64,000 nucleotides of DNA from Cognatiluteimonas weifangensis (GTDB taxonomy: Bacteria; Pseudomonadota; Gammaproteobacteria; Xanthomonadales; Xanthomonadaceae): the NCBI RefSeq assembly GCF_003416885.1, contig NZ_QVPD01000006.1, forward strand, positions 81,464-145,463, read 5' to 3'. The notes beneath the pieces were generated by a model. That model did no database searches. It was not told where the DNA came from and saw nothing but the letters and a program-made list of their open reading frames with translations. The stretch's first letter is position 1, and every line of letters starts with the position of its first letter. Made by a program: the position numbers and the translations under genes. Below, one piece after another: positions 1 to 8,555 of the stretch.

Positions 1-1310
1 CCGGCCAGCAGCGCCAGCACCGCCGCCGCCACTGCCGACAGCAGAATGTCGATCCCGAACACGGTGTTGGCCAGGATCATCGCCCCGACCAGCGCCAGCA
101 CGGTCAGCGCGCGCGGCCGGTGCACGCGGGCGGCGCCGTCGATTTCGCTGGCCATCAGGAAGTCGGCGCCGCCGCCGTGGCGGCGCAGGAAACCGGCGTC
201 GGTCTCCACCAGCAGGGTGTCGCCGGCCTGCAGCACCGCGTCGCCCGGCTTGACCCGCAGACGCTCGCCGCGCCGCGCCACCGCGATCACCGCCGCGTTG
301 TAGCGGCTGCGGAACGCCGACTCGACCAGGGTCTTGCCGACCGCCGGCGAATACGGCGACAGCACCACTTCCACCAAGGTGCGCTGGCCGCCGGCATCGT
401 CGATCTTGAACAGTTGCTCGGTGGCCGGGCGCAGGCCGGGCAGGCGCCGCAGCTCGCGCACGGCGTCGGTGACGCCGACGAACACCAGGCGGTCGCCGCC
501 CTGCAACCGCACCTCCGGGGCCACCGCGACGTGCACGTCGCCATCGCGCACCAGCTCGACCAGGAAGGATCCCGCCAGCCGCCGCAACCGCGCCTGGCCG
601 ATGCTAATGCCGGCGACCGGGCCGGCCGCCTCGACCAGCATCTCCACCACGTACTCGCGGGTATCGGCAGCCTGCTGCAGCGCCGAGCGGCGCTCGGGCA
701 GCAGCCAGCGCCCCAAGGTGAGCAGGTACGCGCCGCCGGCCACGGCGGCGACCGCGCCCACCGCCAGCGGATCGAACATGCGCAGCGCCGGCATCCCGCC
801 GTGCTGGTGCACCAGCCCGGCGACGATCAGGTTGGTGCTGGTGCCCAGCAGCGTGCACATGCCGCCGAGGATGGTGGCGTAGTTCATCGGCAGCAGCAGC
901 CTGGACGGGGCGATGCCGCTGCGCCGGCTCCAGTGCTCGATCGCCGAGGTCAGCATCGCCACGATCGGGGTGTTGTTGATGAACGCGGACAACGGCGAAG
1001 CGATGCCGACCAGCCGCGCCTGCGCGGCGAATGCCCCGCGCGGCCGCCCCAGCACCCAGTCGCCGATCCAGCGGATCGCGCCGGTGGACTTGAGCGCGGC
1101 CACCAGCACGAACAGCACCGCCACGGTCAGCACACCCGGGTTCCAGAACCCCGCCAGCGCCTGCGTCGGCGCCAGCACGCCGGTGCCCATCAGCACCAGC
1201 GCGGCGCCGGCCAGCACCTTGTCCGGGGTGAAGCGCTCCCACAGCAGCAGGCCCAGGGTCGCCACCACCACCGCGATCGTCAGCCATCCTTGCCAGTCGA
1301 GTGCTGCCAT
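1..1310 (-). CDS. SLC13-family permease with TrkA-C (RCK_C) domains, 3' end cut by window
   Basis: Inner-membrane anion permease of the SLC13/ArsB-like type, probably Na+-coupled uptake of a dicarboxylate, sulfate or similar anion. Reading from the ATG at 1310, the protein has N-terminal hydrophobic helices, the motif INNTPIVAM and a second conserved helix NYATILGGMCTLLGTSTNLIV. A soluble stretch in the middle contains two TrkA-C-like segments (around VAPEVRLQGGDRLVFVG and RLRVKPGDAVLQAGDTLLVE), after which hydrophobic helices resume and run off the window. This helix-RCK_C-RCK_C-helix order is typical of bacterial SLC13 permeases with an inserted regulatory pair. Substrate cannot be told from sequence. 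The gene ends 5' of xanB on the same strand, 26 bases away, so co-transcription is possible. Confidence 0.85.
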   Translation of the reverse strand, partial: MAALDWQGWLTIAVVVATLGLLLWERFTPDKVLAGAALVLMGTGVLAPTQALAGFWNPGVLTVAVLFVLVAALKSTGAIRWIGDWVLGRPRGAFAAQARLVGIASPLSAFINNTPIVAMLTSAIEHWSRRSGIAPSRLLLPMNYATILGGMCTLLGTSTNLIVAGLVHQHGGMPALRMFDPLAVGAVAAVAGGAYLLTLGRWLLPERRSALQQAADTREYVVEMLVEAAGPVAGISIGQARLRRLAGSFLVELVRDGDVHVAVAPEVRLQGGDRLVFVGVTDAVRELRRLPGLRPATEQLFKIDDAGGQRTLVEVVLSPYSPAVGKTLVESAFRSRYNAAVIAVARRGERLRVKPGDAVLQAGDTLLVETDAGFLRRHGGGADFLMASEIDGAARVHRPRALTVLALVGAMILANTVFGIDILLSAVAAAVLALLA

Positions 1311-1336
1311 GCGTCGGGAAATCGTCCGACCAACCG

Positions 1337-2749
1337 TCAGGAACGGCCGTAGACGTCCTCCAACCGGACGATATCGTCTTCACCGAGGTAGCTACCCGAC
1401 TGCACTTCGATCAGTTCGACCGGCTCACTGCCCTTGTTGCGCAGGCGGTGCACGCTGCCCAGGGGGATGAAGGTGCTTTCGTTCTCGTGCAGATCGAATA
1501 CCTTGTCGTCGCAGGTAACCTCGGCCACGCCCGATACCACCACCCAGTGCTCGGCCCGCTTGTGGTGTTTTTGCAGGCTCAACGCGGCACCGGGCTTGAC
1601 CGCGATGCGCTTGACCTGAAAACGTTCGCCGGCATCGATGGAATCGTAGTTGCCCCACGGCCGGTAGACCTTGCGGTGGAACGCGTGCTCCTGGCGTCCC
1701 GATTGCCTGATGCGGTCGACGATCTGCTTCACGTCCTGGACCCGGTCCTTGCGCGCAACCAGGGTCGCGTCCGCGGTATCCACGATCACCACGTCCTCGA
1801 TGCCGATGGTGGCGATCATCCTGCGTGCCGACGCACGCACCAGGTTGTTGCGGCTGTCCAGCGATATCACGTCGCCCTCGTGGCGATTGCCGTCGCCGTC
1901 GTGCTCCGCGGCCGCCCACAGCGCGGACCAGGAACCGATATCGCTCCAGCCGCAGCTGACCGGCACCACCGCGGCACGACTGGTCTTCTCCATCACTGCA
2001 TAGTCGATCGAGTCGCTCGGGCTGGTCGCGAACGCGTCCTTGTCGATGCGGATGAAGTCGAGGTCGCCCTTGGCATCTTCGCAAGCCTCGCGTGCCGCCT
2101 CGAGGATCGCCGGCGCGTGCACCCCGAGCTCATCGAGGAAGCGCTGCGCCCGGAACATGAACATGCCCGAGTTCCAGGAATAGTCCCCGGCGGCCAGGTA
2201 CGAAGCAGCCATCGCCTGGTCGGGCTTCTCCACGAACCGCCGCACCTGGTAGCCAGCGCCGTTGATCGCTTCGCCGCGCTGGATATAGCCGTAGCCGGTC
2301 TCGGGATGCTCCGGCGCGATGCCGAAGGTGACCAGCCAGCCCTCGTCGGCCAGCCGCGCCGCTTCCTGGACCGCCTGACGGAAGGAGTCTTCGTTGTCGA
2401 TCAAGTGGTCGGCGGGAAGCACCAGCATGGCGGCATCGGGATCGCGCGCGACCAAGTGCAGCGCGGCCAAGGCGATTGCCGGGGCGGTATTCCGCGCCAC
2501 CGGTTCGAGCAGGATGCCGCCGTGACCGGAACCAAGTTCCTGCAGCTGCTCCCCGACCATGAAGCGATGGTCCTCGCTGCAGACCACGATCGGCGCCTGG
2601 ACATCCGGCAACCGGCCCGCGCGGAGGGCGGTTTCCTGGAACAGCGAGCGGTCGCCGACCAGCGCCAGGAACTGCTTGGGTTGGTTATGGCGGGACAGCG
2701 GCCAGAGCCGCGATCCGCTGCCGCCGCTGAGAATGACGGGGTGAAGCAT
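1337..2749 (-). CDS. xanB: Mannose-1-phosphate guanylyltransferase / mannose-6-phosphate isomerase
   Basis: Bifunctional type II enzyme that isomerises fructose-6-P to mannose-6-P and makes GDP-mannose from mannose-1-P and GTP. The 470-residue product starts MLHPVILSGG; the nucleotidyltransferase signature GGSGSRLWPLSR lies at residues 9-20 and FVEKP is near residue 175. The C-terminal 120 residues form the isomerase cupin, with the conserved QKHHKRAEHW metal-binding region. An upstream in-frame codon at 2779 exists, but the start at 2749 fits the family and leaves room for the divergent etfB promoter. GDP-mannose made here is the substrate of Gmd/Rmd encoded at 17-19 kb, so this gene feeds the O-antigen locus. 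The family is also called ManC/AlgA/CpsB; XanB is the xanthomonad name. Confidence 0.95.
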   Translation of the reverse strand: MLHPVILSGGSGSRLWPLSRHNQPKQFLALVGDRSLFQETALRAGRLPDVQAPIVVCSEDHRFMVGEQLQELGSGHGGILLEPVARNTAPAIALAALHLVARDPDAAMLVLPADHLIDNEDSFRQAVQEAARLADEGWLVTFGIAPEHPETGYGYIQRGEAINGAGYQVRRFVEKPDQAMAASYLAAGDYSWNSGMFMFRAQRFLDELGVHAPAILEAAREACEDAKGDLDFIRIDKDAFATSPSDSIDYAVMEKTSRAAVVPVSCGWSDIGSWSALWAAAEHDGDGNRHEGDVISLDSRNNLVRASARRMIATIGIEDVVIVDTADATLVARKDRVQDVKQIVDRIRQSGRQEHAFHRKVYRPWGNYDSIDAGERFQVKRIAVKPGAALSLQKHHKRAEHWVVVSGVAEVTCDDKVFDLHENESTFIPLGSVHRLRNKGSEPVELIEVQSGSYLGEDDIVRLEDVYGRS

Positions 2750-2870
2750 CCTGGCCTCGAGGGTGGTTTCGAACGCCAAAGGATAGCCGAATGCGCGGCG
2801 CTTCCCTCCGGTTCGCTAGAATTGGCAGGTGGGCCGGATGGTCCGGGCATTGGATGAGGAACCCCCAACG

Positions 2871-3623
2871 ATGAAGATCCTGGTCGCCTACAAACGCGTG
2901 GTGGACGCCAACGTCCGCATCCAGGTCAGGCCGGACGGCTCCGGCGTGGTCACCGACGGCGTCAAGCTCTCGGCCAACCCGTTCGACGAGATCGCCCTGG
3001 AAGAAGCCCTGCGCCTGCGCGATCGGGGCATCGCCACCGAGGTGGTGGTCGCCACGATCGCCCCCGCCGACGCCCAGGCGCACCTGCGCAACGGCTTGGC
3101 GATGGGCGCCAACCGCGCCATCCACGTCGTCGTCGAGCCCGGCCGCGAAGTGCAGCCGCTGACCGCCGCCCGCGCCCTGCTGAAGCTGGTCGAGCGCGAG
3201 CAACCGGATCTGGTGATCCTGGGCAAGCAGGCGATCGACGACGACGCCAGCCAGACCGGGCAGATGCTGGCCACGCTGTGGGGTCGCCCGCAGGCCACCT
3301 TCGCCTCGAAGCTCGAGGTCGCGGGTGGCAAGGCCACGGTGACCCGCGAGGTGGACGCCGGCCTGGAAACCCTGGAAGTAGACCTGCCCGCGGTCGTCAC
3401 CACCGACCTGCGCCTCAACGAGCCCCGCTTCATCAAGCTGCCGGACATCATGAAGGCGAAGAGCAAGCCGATGGAGTCCATCCCGTTCGCGGACCTGGGC
3501 GTCGAGGCCGGCAAGGGCCTGGAGACCACCGCCTACGCGCCGCCACCCAAGCGCAGCCGCGGGGTGATGGTGAAGGATGCGGCCGAACTGGTTGCCGCGC
3601 TCAAGCAGAAGGGGTTGCTGTGA
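2871..3623 (+). CDS. etfB: Electron transfer flavoprotein beta subunit
   Basis: Small subunit of the soluble electron carrier that takes electrons from acyl-CoA and other flavin dehydrogenases and passes them to ETF-ubiquinone oxidoreductase. The 250-residue product begins MKILVAYKRVVD and has the family pattern NPFDEIALEEALRLRD near residues 39-54 and the AMP-binding region LGKQAIDDDASQTGQM near 120-135. The ATG at 2871 is chosen over an upstream in-frame ATG because it begins exactly at the conserved beta strand. The TGA stop shares one base with the etfA start, so the two are translationally coupled. etfBA marks one border of the variable polysaccharide locus in xanthomonads. Confidence 0.95.
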   Translation: MKILVAYKRVVDANVRIQVRPDGSGVVTDGVKLSANPFDEIALEEALRLRDRGIATEVVVATIAPADAQAHLRNGLAMGANRAIHVVVEPGREVQPLTAARALLKLVEREQPDLVILGKQAIDDDASQTGQMLATLWGRPQATFASKLEVAGGKATVTREVDAGLETLEVDLPAVVTTDLRLNEPRFIKLPDIMKAKSKPMESIPFADLGVEAGKGLETTAYAPPPKRSRGVMVKDAAELVAALKQKGLL

Positions 3624-4561
3624 TGTCGAAAGTACTCGTCGTTGCCGAACACCTGGACGGCAAGCTTAATGCGTCGACCGCCAAGTGCGTGTCGGCCGCG
3701 CAGGCGTTGTCGCCGGAATCCATCGACATCGTGGTGCTGGCGGCCGATGCCGCCGGTGTCGCCGCCGAGGCCGGGAAGATCTCCGGTGTGGCGCGCGTGC
3801 TCGCCGTGTCCAACCCTGCGAACGAGCGCGCCATCGCCCAGGTGCTGGCACCGCAGGTCGGGAAGCTGGCCGAGGGCTACAGCCATGTGTTCGGTCCCTC
3901 GACCACCTTCGGCAAGGACCTGATGCCCTGCGTAGCCGCGCTGCTGGGAGTGCCGCAGGTGTCCGACCTGATGGCCGTCGAGGGCAGCCACGAATTCAAG
4001 CGGCCGATCTATGCCGGCAATGCGATCGTGACCGTGAAGGCAACTGCCGACCATGTGGTTGTCGCCACGGTGCGTACGGCCTCGTGGCCGGAAGCAGCCC
4101 AGGGCGGCAGCGCCGCGGTCGAGGCGGTAACGGTGGGCGCGGCACTACCGACCCATACGCGCTTCGTCGGCCTGGCCGCCGGCAAGTCCGACCGCCCCGA
4201 CCTGCAGAGCGCCAAGCGGGTCGTTTCCGGCGGCCGCGGCGTCGGCTCGAAGGAGAACTTCGAGATCATCTACAAGCTGGCCGACAGGCTGGGGGCCGCG
4301 GTTGGGGCCTCACGCGCAGCGGTGGACGCCGGTTACGTGCCCAACGAACTGCAGGTCGGCCAGACCGGCAAGATCATCGCCCCGGAGCTTTACGTGGCAG
4401 TCGGCATCAGCGGCGCGATCCAGCACCTGACCGGCATCAAGGATGCCGGTACGATCGTGGCGATCAACAAGGATGCGGATGCACCGATTTTCGAGGTGGC
4501 GGATATCGGACTGGTGGGGGATCTGTTCAACGTGCTTCCCGAGCTGGAGTCAGCCCTTTGA
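3623..4561 (+). CDS. etfA: Electron transfer flavoprotein alpha subunit
   Basis: Large FAD-binding subunit of ETF, 312 residues, beginning MSKVLVVAEH. The C-terminal FAD-binding domain is clear: an SGGRGVGSKENF stretch, then GQTGKIIAPELYVAVGISG and the HLTGIKDAGTIVAINKD region expected in EtfA. Its ATG overlaps the etfB stop by one base (TGATG). Only 31 bases separate its stop from the first gene of the O-antigen locus and no terminator hairpin is visible there, so read-through from the etf promoter into the polysaccharide genes is plausible. Confidence 0.96.
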   Translation: MSKVLVVAEHLDGKLNASTAKCVSAAQALSPESIDIVVLAADAAGVAAEAGKISGVARVLAVSNPANERAIAQVLAPQVGKLAEGYSHVFGPSTTFGKDLMPCVAALLGVPQVSDLMAVEGSHEFKRPIYAGNAIVTVKATADHVVVATVRTASWPEAAQGGSAAVEAVTVGAALPTHTRFVGLAAGKSDRPDLQSAKRVVSGGRGVGSKENFEIIYKLADRLGAAVGASRAAVDAGYVPNELQVGQTGKIIAPELYVAVGISGAIQHLTGIKDAGTIVAINKDADAPIFEVADIGLVGDLFNVLPELESAL

Positions 4562-4592
4562 GCGAGCGGCCACCGGTCGCCGGCGGAGCAGG

Positions 4593-5297
4593 ATGATGAA
4601 GCGCGTCGCCATCCTCCAATCCAACTATGTCCCATGGAAGGGCTATTTCGACATCATCGCAAGCGTCGACGAGTTCATCGTATACGACTGCGTGCAATAC
4701 ACGAAAAACGACTGGCGCAATCGAAACCAGATCAAGACTGCGCAGGGGAAGGCATGGCTCACGGTTCCGGTCCGGCAACATTCGCTGGAACAGGTAGTCG
4801 ACCAGACACCCATTGCCGACACCAGGGCGTTTCGCAAGCACTGGACGACCTTCCAGCAAAGCTACGCGCGTGCCGAATGCATCCGGTACTGCACGGACGC
4901 GTTGTCGCACCTGTTCCTCGGGAGTGTGCCGACCGACAACCTGAGCGCCGCCAATCTCCATTTCATACGCGGCCTCTGCGCTGAGCTCGGAATCACGACG
5001 ACCATCCGCTCTGCCAGGAACTACAACCTAGAAGGTGACCGGAACGAGCGGTTGGTCAGCCTCTGCCGGCAGGCAGGTGCTACGACCTACCTTTCCGGAC
5101 CGGCCGCGCGCTCCTACCTCGACGCAGCACGCTTCAGCGCAGCCGGCATCGCGGTGGAGTGGATGAGTTACGAGTACCCGGAGTACCCGCAGCCGCACCC
5201 GCCGTTCGATCATTTCGTGAGCATCCTCGACCTCATTGCGTGTACCGGAAGCGAGGCCCGCCTGCACCTCGCCCATAGCCGAAAATCCCGGCCATGA
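4593..5297 (+). CDS. WbqC family protein
   Basis: WbqC-like protein (234 residues), a family found in O-antigen and glycan loci whose biochemical reaction is not firmly established. The N-terminus KRVAILQSNYVPWKGYFDII and the following YDCVQYTKNDWRNRN are hallmark family motifs; the LSGPAARSYLD segment near residue 165 is also typical. Two adjacent ATG codons (4593 and 4596) follow a GGAGCAGG ribosome-binding site. The stop overlaps the start of the GT2 gene by four bases (ATGA), so it is the first cistron of a tightly coupled unit. A role in preparing an amino-sugar or acyl donor is often proposed for relatives, but nothing here proves it. Confidence 0.85.
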   Translation: MMKRVAILQSNYVPWKGYFDIIASVDEFIVYDCVQYTKNDWRNRNQIKTAQGKAWLTVPVRQHSLEQVVDQTPIADTRAFRKHWTTFQQSYARAECIRYCTDALSHLFLGSVPTDNLSAANLHFIRGLCAELGITTTIRSARNYNLEGDRNERLVSLCRQAGATTYLSGPAARSYLDAARFSAAGIAVEWMSYEYPEYPQPHPPFDHFVSILDLIACTGSEARLHLAHSRKSRP

Positions 5298-6226
5298 CTC
5301 CGTCGATCAGCGTTGTCATCCCCGTGTTTCGAAGCCGCACTTTGCTGCCGCATCTGTACGACCGGCTGGCATCGGTGCTCGACGGAACAAATGCGGGTTG
5401 GGAACTCATCCTTGTCGATGACGCCAGCAACGACGGCACTTTCGAAGCAATGCTGGCGCTGCACGAAAAGGATCATCGCGTGCGGGTCGTCCGGTTCGCG
5501 CGGAACATGGGGCAGCACCATGCTACGCTCCATGGCATCAAGCGCAGCAAGGGCGATTACGTCCTGACGCTGGACGACGATCTGCAGAACCCCCCCGAGG
5601 AGATCCCGGCGTTCCTTGCGAAGGTCGATGAGGGGTACGATCTGGTGATCGGCAAGATCACGGGCGACAAGGCGCACTCGCTGTCGCGCAACATCGCCAG
5701 TCGAACCGTACAGTTCCTGGTCGGCAAGATCCTCGGGAAGCCGAAATCACTGTCGCTGTCGAGCTACCGCTGCATGAGCCGCCGCGCGGCAGAGGCCATG
5801 GGCAGCTATTCGGGAGCGCATGTCTACATGCCGGCCCTCATGCTCGGATCCGTACCCGCCGACCGCATCTGCAACATTCCGGTCGCACACCACCCCAGGC
5901 TTGAAGGACACAGCCAGTACACGCCCCGCAAGCTGCTGAAGCTCTTTTCGTACCTGCTGGTCAATCACTCATCGATTCCCCTGAGGTTCATGACCATCTG
6001 GGGAACCCTGATCAGCGTTGCCAGCCTGGGTTACGCCGGCTTCGTCCTCGTGGACGTGCTGGCCAACGGCTCGGCGGTGACCGGATGGCCGACCCTGGTC
6101 ATCCTGATTTCGTTCATGTCCGGAACCATTCTGATGTCCATGGGCATCCTCGGCGAGTACATCGGCCGGCTCATCTCGGAGAACGCGCGATCCGGGCAGT
6201 CGCCGGTATTCGAGGAATACCCCTGA
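5294..6226 (+). CDS. GT2 glycosyltransferase with two C-terminal membrane helices (ArnC/GtrB-like)
   Basis: Polyprenyl-phosphate glycosyltransferase of the GT2 family, 310 residues, expected to move a sugar from a nucleotide donor to undecaprenyl phosphate at the inner membrane. The GT-A domain begins PSISVVIPVFRS; LVDDASNDGTF near residue 41 and the metal-binding TLDDDLQNPPEE near 96 are the catalytic motifs. Two predicted membrane helices lie near residues 235-258 and 265-290, followed by the conserved EYIGRLI. This layout matches ArnC, GtrB and DPM1 relatives rather than free-chain O-antigen transferases. It overlaps WbqC by four bases and the sulfotransferase by one. With the two SMR-like genes downstream it suggests a lipid-linked sugar decoration route. 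Confidence 0.9.
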   Translation: MTPSISVVIPVFRSRTLLPHLYDRLASVLDGTNAGWELILVDDASNDGTFEAMLALHEKDHRVRVVRFARNMGQHHATLHGIKRSKGDYVLTLDDDLQNPPEEIPAFLAKVDEGYDLVIGKITGDKAHSLSRNIASRTVQFLVGKILGKPKSLSLSSYRCMSRRAAEAMGSYSGAHVYMPALMLGSVPADRICNIPVAHHPRLEGHSQYTPRKLLKLFSYLLVNHSSIPLRFMTIWGTLISVASLGYAGFVLVDVLANGSAVTGWPTLVILISFMSGTILMSMGILGEYIGRLISENARSGQSPVFEEYP

Positions 6227-7305
6227 TGGACCAGGTCTTCGTCACCGGAATGCTCAGATCCGGCACGTCGCTTGTGCAGACGCTCCTGACCAACCTTCCC
6301 GGGACCTTCGTCGCCTATCAGCCGTTCCACCGGTTTTACGTAGACGTGAAGCGGTCGTTCCTCGTCGAGCATGGATTCGACGCGATGCTGCCACTGGACG
6401 ACGGCACGAGAGCCGTCGCCGAGCGCGAGCAGTTCACGCAGTGGCTGGCCATGCGCGTGTTCTCGGCCACGGAGGCCGAAACATTGGTGGCAACGAGCAC
6501 TGGCGGGAAAGGCGGCAGCATGCCGGATTGGATTCCCGAACCGACCGGCGCCGGGACCTTCTTCCAGATCCGAAGCGAACTCCACAGGTCGCTGGCCCGG
6601 CATTTCCAGCGGACGAACCCGGCCGTCACCGGCTCGAAGGAGATCCTCTGCGAGGAGTTCATCCCCTCGCTGCTCGACGCCGGCGTCCGATGCGTACTGG
6701 TACTGCGGGACCCGCGGGGAGTGATTGCATCGGCGAACAACGGCCGCTATCAGGCCTCCGTCGGCGACCAGTACCCGATAATGATGCTGCTCCGCCTCTG
6801 GAGGAAGACAGCTGGATACTGGCTACAGTATCGAGACCATCCCCTCGTGACCGCCGTCCGCTACGAGGATGTAGCATCGGATCCGCGAGCGGCGACAACT
6901 AGGTTTGCCGGATTCCTTGGCGTCGACGAGTTCGATCCGACCCCCGGCGCACCGTTGCTCGACCATGCAGGGCAACCGTGGATGGGGAACTCATCCTACG
7001 GCGATAAACCCGCCGTCGACCGCAACTCGACGGAAAGCTGGCGTGATGTCTTGTCAGTAAGCGACCAGCGCTTCATCGCCGCTTGCTCACGGTGGGAAAT
7101 GCAGCAGGTTGGATACCTTCCACCCGGAGACATAAACCAGAAAGACATCGAAAGATATTGCGAGAACACTTCAGGTGTTCGCGAGTTCTATCTTTCACGA
7201 CACCGGCTAGATGACCGGATACGGGAACAGGAATTGCAACGCTACGAACGATTGTCGAATGTCAGCTCTACGCAGACGATTGATTCTTTCGGCCTCCACA
7301 GCTAA
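6226..7305 (+). CDS. Sulfotransferase family protein
   Basis: Probable PAPS-dependent sulfotransferase, 359 residues. The 5'-phosphosulfate loop is visible at the extreme N-terminus (TGMLRSGTSLVQTLL, about residues 7-21) and the 3'-phosphate-binding motif appears as VLVLRDPRGVIASANN near residues 158-173. C-terminal to this is the usual alpha-helical region with VRYEDVASDPRAATTRFAGFLG. The ATG at 6226 shares one base with the preceding GT2 stop. The last 150 bases and the following genes are visibly richer in A+T than the housekeeping genes around the locus, which fits a horizontally acquired segment. The acceptor is presumably a sugar of the surface polysaccharide; that is inference from position. 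Confidence 0.83.
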   Translation: MDQVFVTGMLRSGTSLVQTLLTNLPGTFVAYQPFHRFYVDVKRSFLVEHGFDAMLPLDDGTRAVAEREQFTQWLAMRVFSATEAETLVATSTGGKGGSMPDWIPEPTGAGTFFQIRSELHRSLARHFQRTNPAVTGSKEILCEEFIPSLLDAGVRCVLVLRDPRGVIASANNGRYQASVGDQYPIMMLLRLWRKTAGYWLQYRDHPLVTAVRYEDVASDPRAATTRFAGFLGVDEFDPTPGAPLLDHAGQPWMGNSSYGDKPAVDRNSTESWRDVLSVSDQRFIAACSRWEMQQVGYLPPGDINQKDIERYCENTSGVREFYLSRHRLDDRIREQELQRYERLSNVSSTQTIDSFGLHS

Positions 7306-7334
7306 AAACCGATCTGCCGCGGAATTCCTCGGAC

Positions 7335-7703
7335 ATGCCTGAAAACAGACCAGCTCCGCGCGCGGCTCTAATGGTGCTAATTGCGCTGAACGTCGCCCTG
7401 CAGCTGAGTAGTGCACTCCTGTTGAAGATTTCTCCCGCATTCGAGCGGGAGACAACATTCACGGTTTTGGCAATTCTGCTTGCGGTCCTTGCCCTGAACG
7501 TTTTGCGATTCCTGTCCTGGGGTGCACTTCACAGGCGCTACCCCTTGAGCCTTGCGTATCCGGCCTCCGCTCTCTTCTTCCCGGGAATACTCGCTATGGC
7601 CTGGCTGTTCGACGAACCCGTCGGACCTTTGCAATTGGCGGGTACGATGATCATCTTGGCTGGGGTTGCCCTCCTCCTGGCCCCGGATAAGGAAAGATCA
7701 TGA
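7335..7703 (+). CDS. Small four-helix SMR/EamA-like half transporter (ArnE/F-like), copy 1
   Basis: A 122-residue membrane protein with four predicted helices (about 12-30, 44-64, 73-93 and 98-117), a short charged start MPENRP and a basic end. Size and topology match the small multidrug resistance fold, including ArnE/ArnF, which work as a pair to flip undecaprenyl-phosphate-linked aminoarabinose. The helix-3 pattern YPASALFFPGILAM and helix-4 GTMIILAGVALLLAP resemble this family. The start lies 29 bases past the sulfotransferase stop and its end overlaps the acyltransferase gene by four bases. A second SMR-like gene lies just past that gene, which supports a heterodimeric flippase. Confidence 0.75.
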   Translation: MPENRPAPRAALMVLIALNVALQLSSALLLKISPAFERETTFTVLAILLAVLALNVLRFLSWGALHRRYPLSLAYPASALFFPGILAMAWLFDEPVGPLQLAGTMIILAGVALLLAPDKERS

Positions 7704-8248
7704 CTGCTCCCCCGCGCGGATGGCATGCGAAGTTATTGGCCAATCATATTTATCTCTACTTTCTCAACGCTTATTTTGGCCTGCTTGCTCTCTTACCGGA
7801 GCCCATTCGCGGGCTGGGATATCGACTCGTACTCGCACGCCAGGGAGTGGGCGTCTACTACGACGCCAAGGTCTATATCAAGTTTCCCTGGCTCGTTGAA
7901 GTGGGAGATTACGTGAGCTTCAATCGTGGCATCGAGATATATCCCAGCCACGCGACCAATCATCGGGTCGTGATCGGAAGCAATGTCCGAATCGGTCCGA
8001 ACGCGCGGTTTCTGGCTGCGGGTCACGATGTCGATGATCCGGACTTCCGAGAAACAGGCGGCGAAATCAGAATCGGAGATAATTGCTGGATAGGCGCCAG
8101 CGCGGTCATTCTTCCCGGGGTAACCGTGGGTAACGGAGCGGTAGTCGCTGCCGGTAGCCTGGTGTCCCGGGATATTCCCGCAATGGCAGTCGCCGCCGGG
8201 ATACCCGCACGCATCATCCGCCAAAGGCGTTTCAACGATGCTCGGTGA
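7700..8248 (+). CDS. Hexapeptide-repeat (left-handed beta-helix) acyltransferase
   Basis: Trimeric O- or N-acyltransferase, 182 residues, of the WcaF/CysE/LacA-like group that uses acetyl-CoA. The C-terminal half has clear [LIV]-G-x4 hexapeptide turns (VVIGSNVRIGPNARF, EIRIGDNCWIGASAVILPGVTVGNGAVVAAG) followed by GIPARIIRQR, the usual closing motif. The AAGHD stretch near residue 113 supplies the probable catalytic histidine. The first 45 residues are hydrophobic and may sit on the membrane. It overlaps both neighbouring SMR-like genes, so all three are likely translated together. The acceptor is not known; a 4-amino-sugar from the downstream aminotransferase is one candidate, a lipid-linked sugar another. 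Confidence 0.85.
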   Translation: MTAPPRGWHAKLLANHIYLYFLNAYFGLLALLPEPIRGLGYRLVLARQGVGVYYDAKVYIKFPWLVEVGDYVSFNRGIEIYPSHATNHRVVIGSNVRIGPNARFLAAGHDVDDPDFRETGGEIRIGDNCWIGASAVILPGVTVGNGAVVAAGSLVSRDIPAMAVAAGIPARIIRQRRFNDAR

Positions 8249-8555
8249 TCTGGCCCTTATTGGGGCAATCGTCGCCACCACGGTGGCTCAGATCAGCTAC
8301 AAGAAGAGAAGCATCGGTGGTTCGCGAGAGTACCTCATCGCCGCGATCGCTTTTTTTGCCGTTACGCCTGCGCTTACATATATCGCGGTCAAGATATTGG
8401 GTGTTGGTATCACCTACATGAGCACTAGCGTTACGTACATACTCGTTAGCATCGCTGGATGGGTCATCTTCGGGGAAACCATCAAGCGACGAAAGGTCCT
8501 GGCTTTGTCGCTTATCGCGACCGGAATCGCAACCTATTCACTGGGAACCTTATGA
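8238..8555 (+). CDS. Small four-helix SMR/EamA-like half transporter (ArnE/F-like), copy 2
   Basis: A 105-residue membrane protein with four helices: LALIGAIVATTVAQISYK, YLIAAIAFFAVTPALTYIAVKILG, ITYMSTSVTYILVSIAGWVIFGE and KVLALSLIATGIATYSLG. The GWVIFGE motif at the end of helix 3 is a strong SMR/EamA mark. It overlaps the acyltransferase by 11 bases and the aminotransferase by four (ATGA). With copy 1 at 7335 it looks like an ArnE/ArnF-style pair split by an acyltransferase gene. The pair is not closely similar at residue level, which fits a heterodimer better than a recent duplication. Confidence 0.78.
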   Translation: MLGDLALIGAIVATTVAQISYKKRSIGGSREYLIAAIAFFAVTPALTYIAVKILGVGITYMSTSVTYILVSIAGWVIFGETIKRRKVLALSLIATGIATYSLGTL

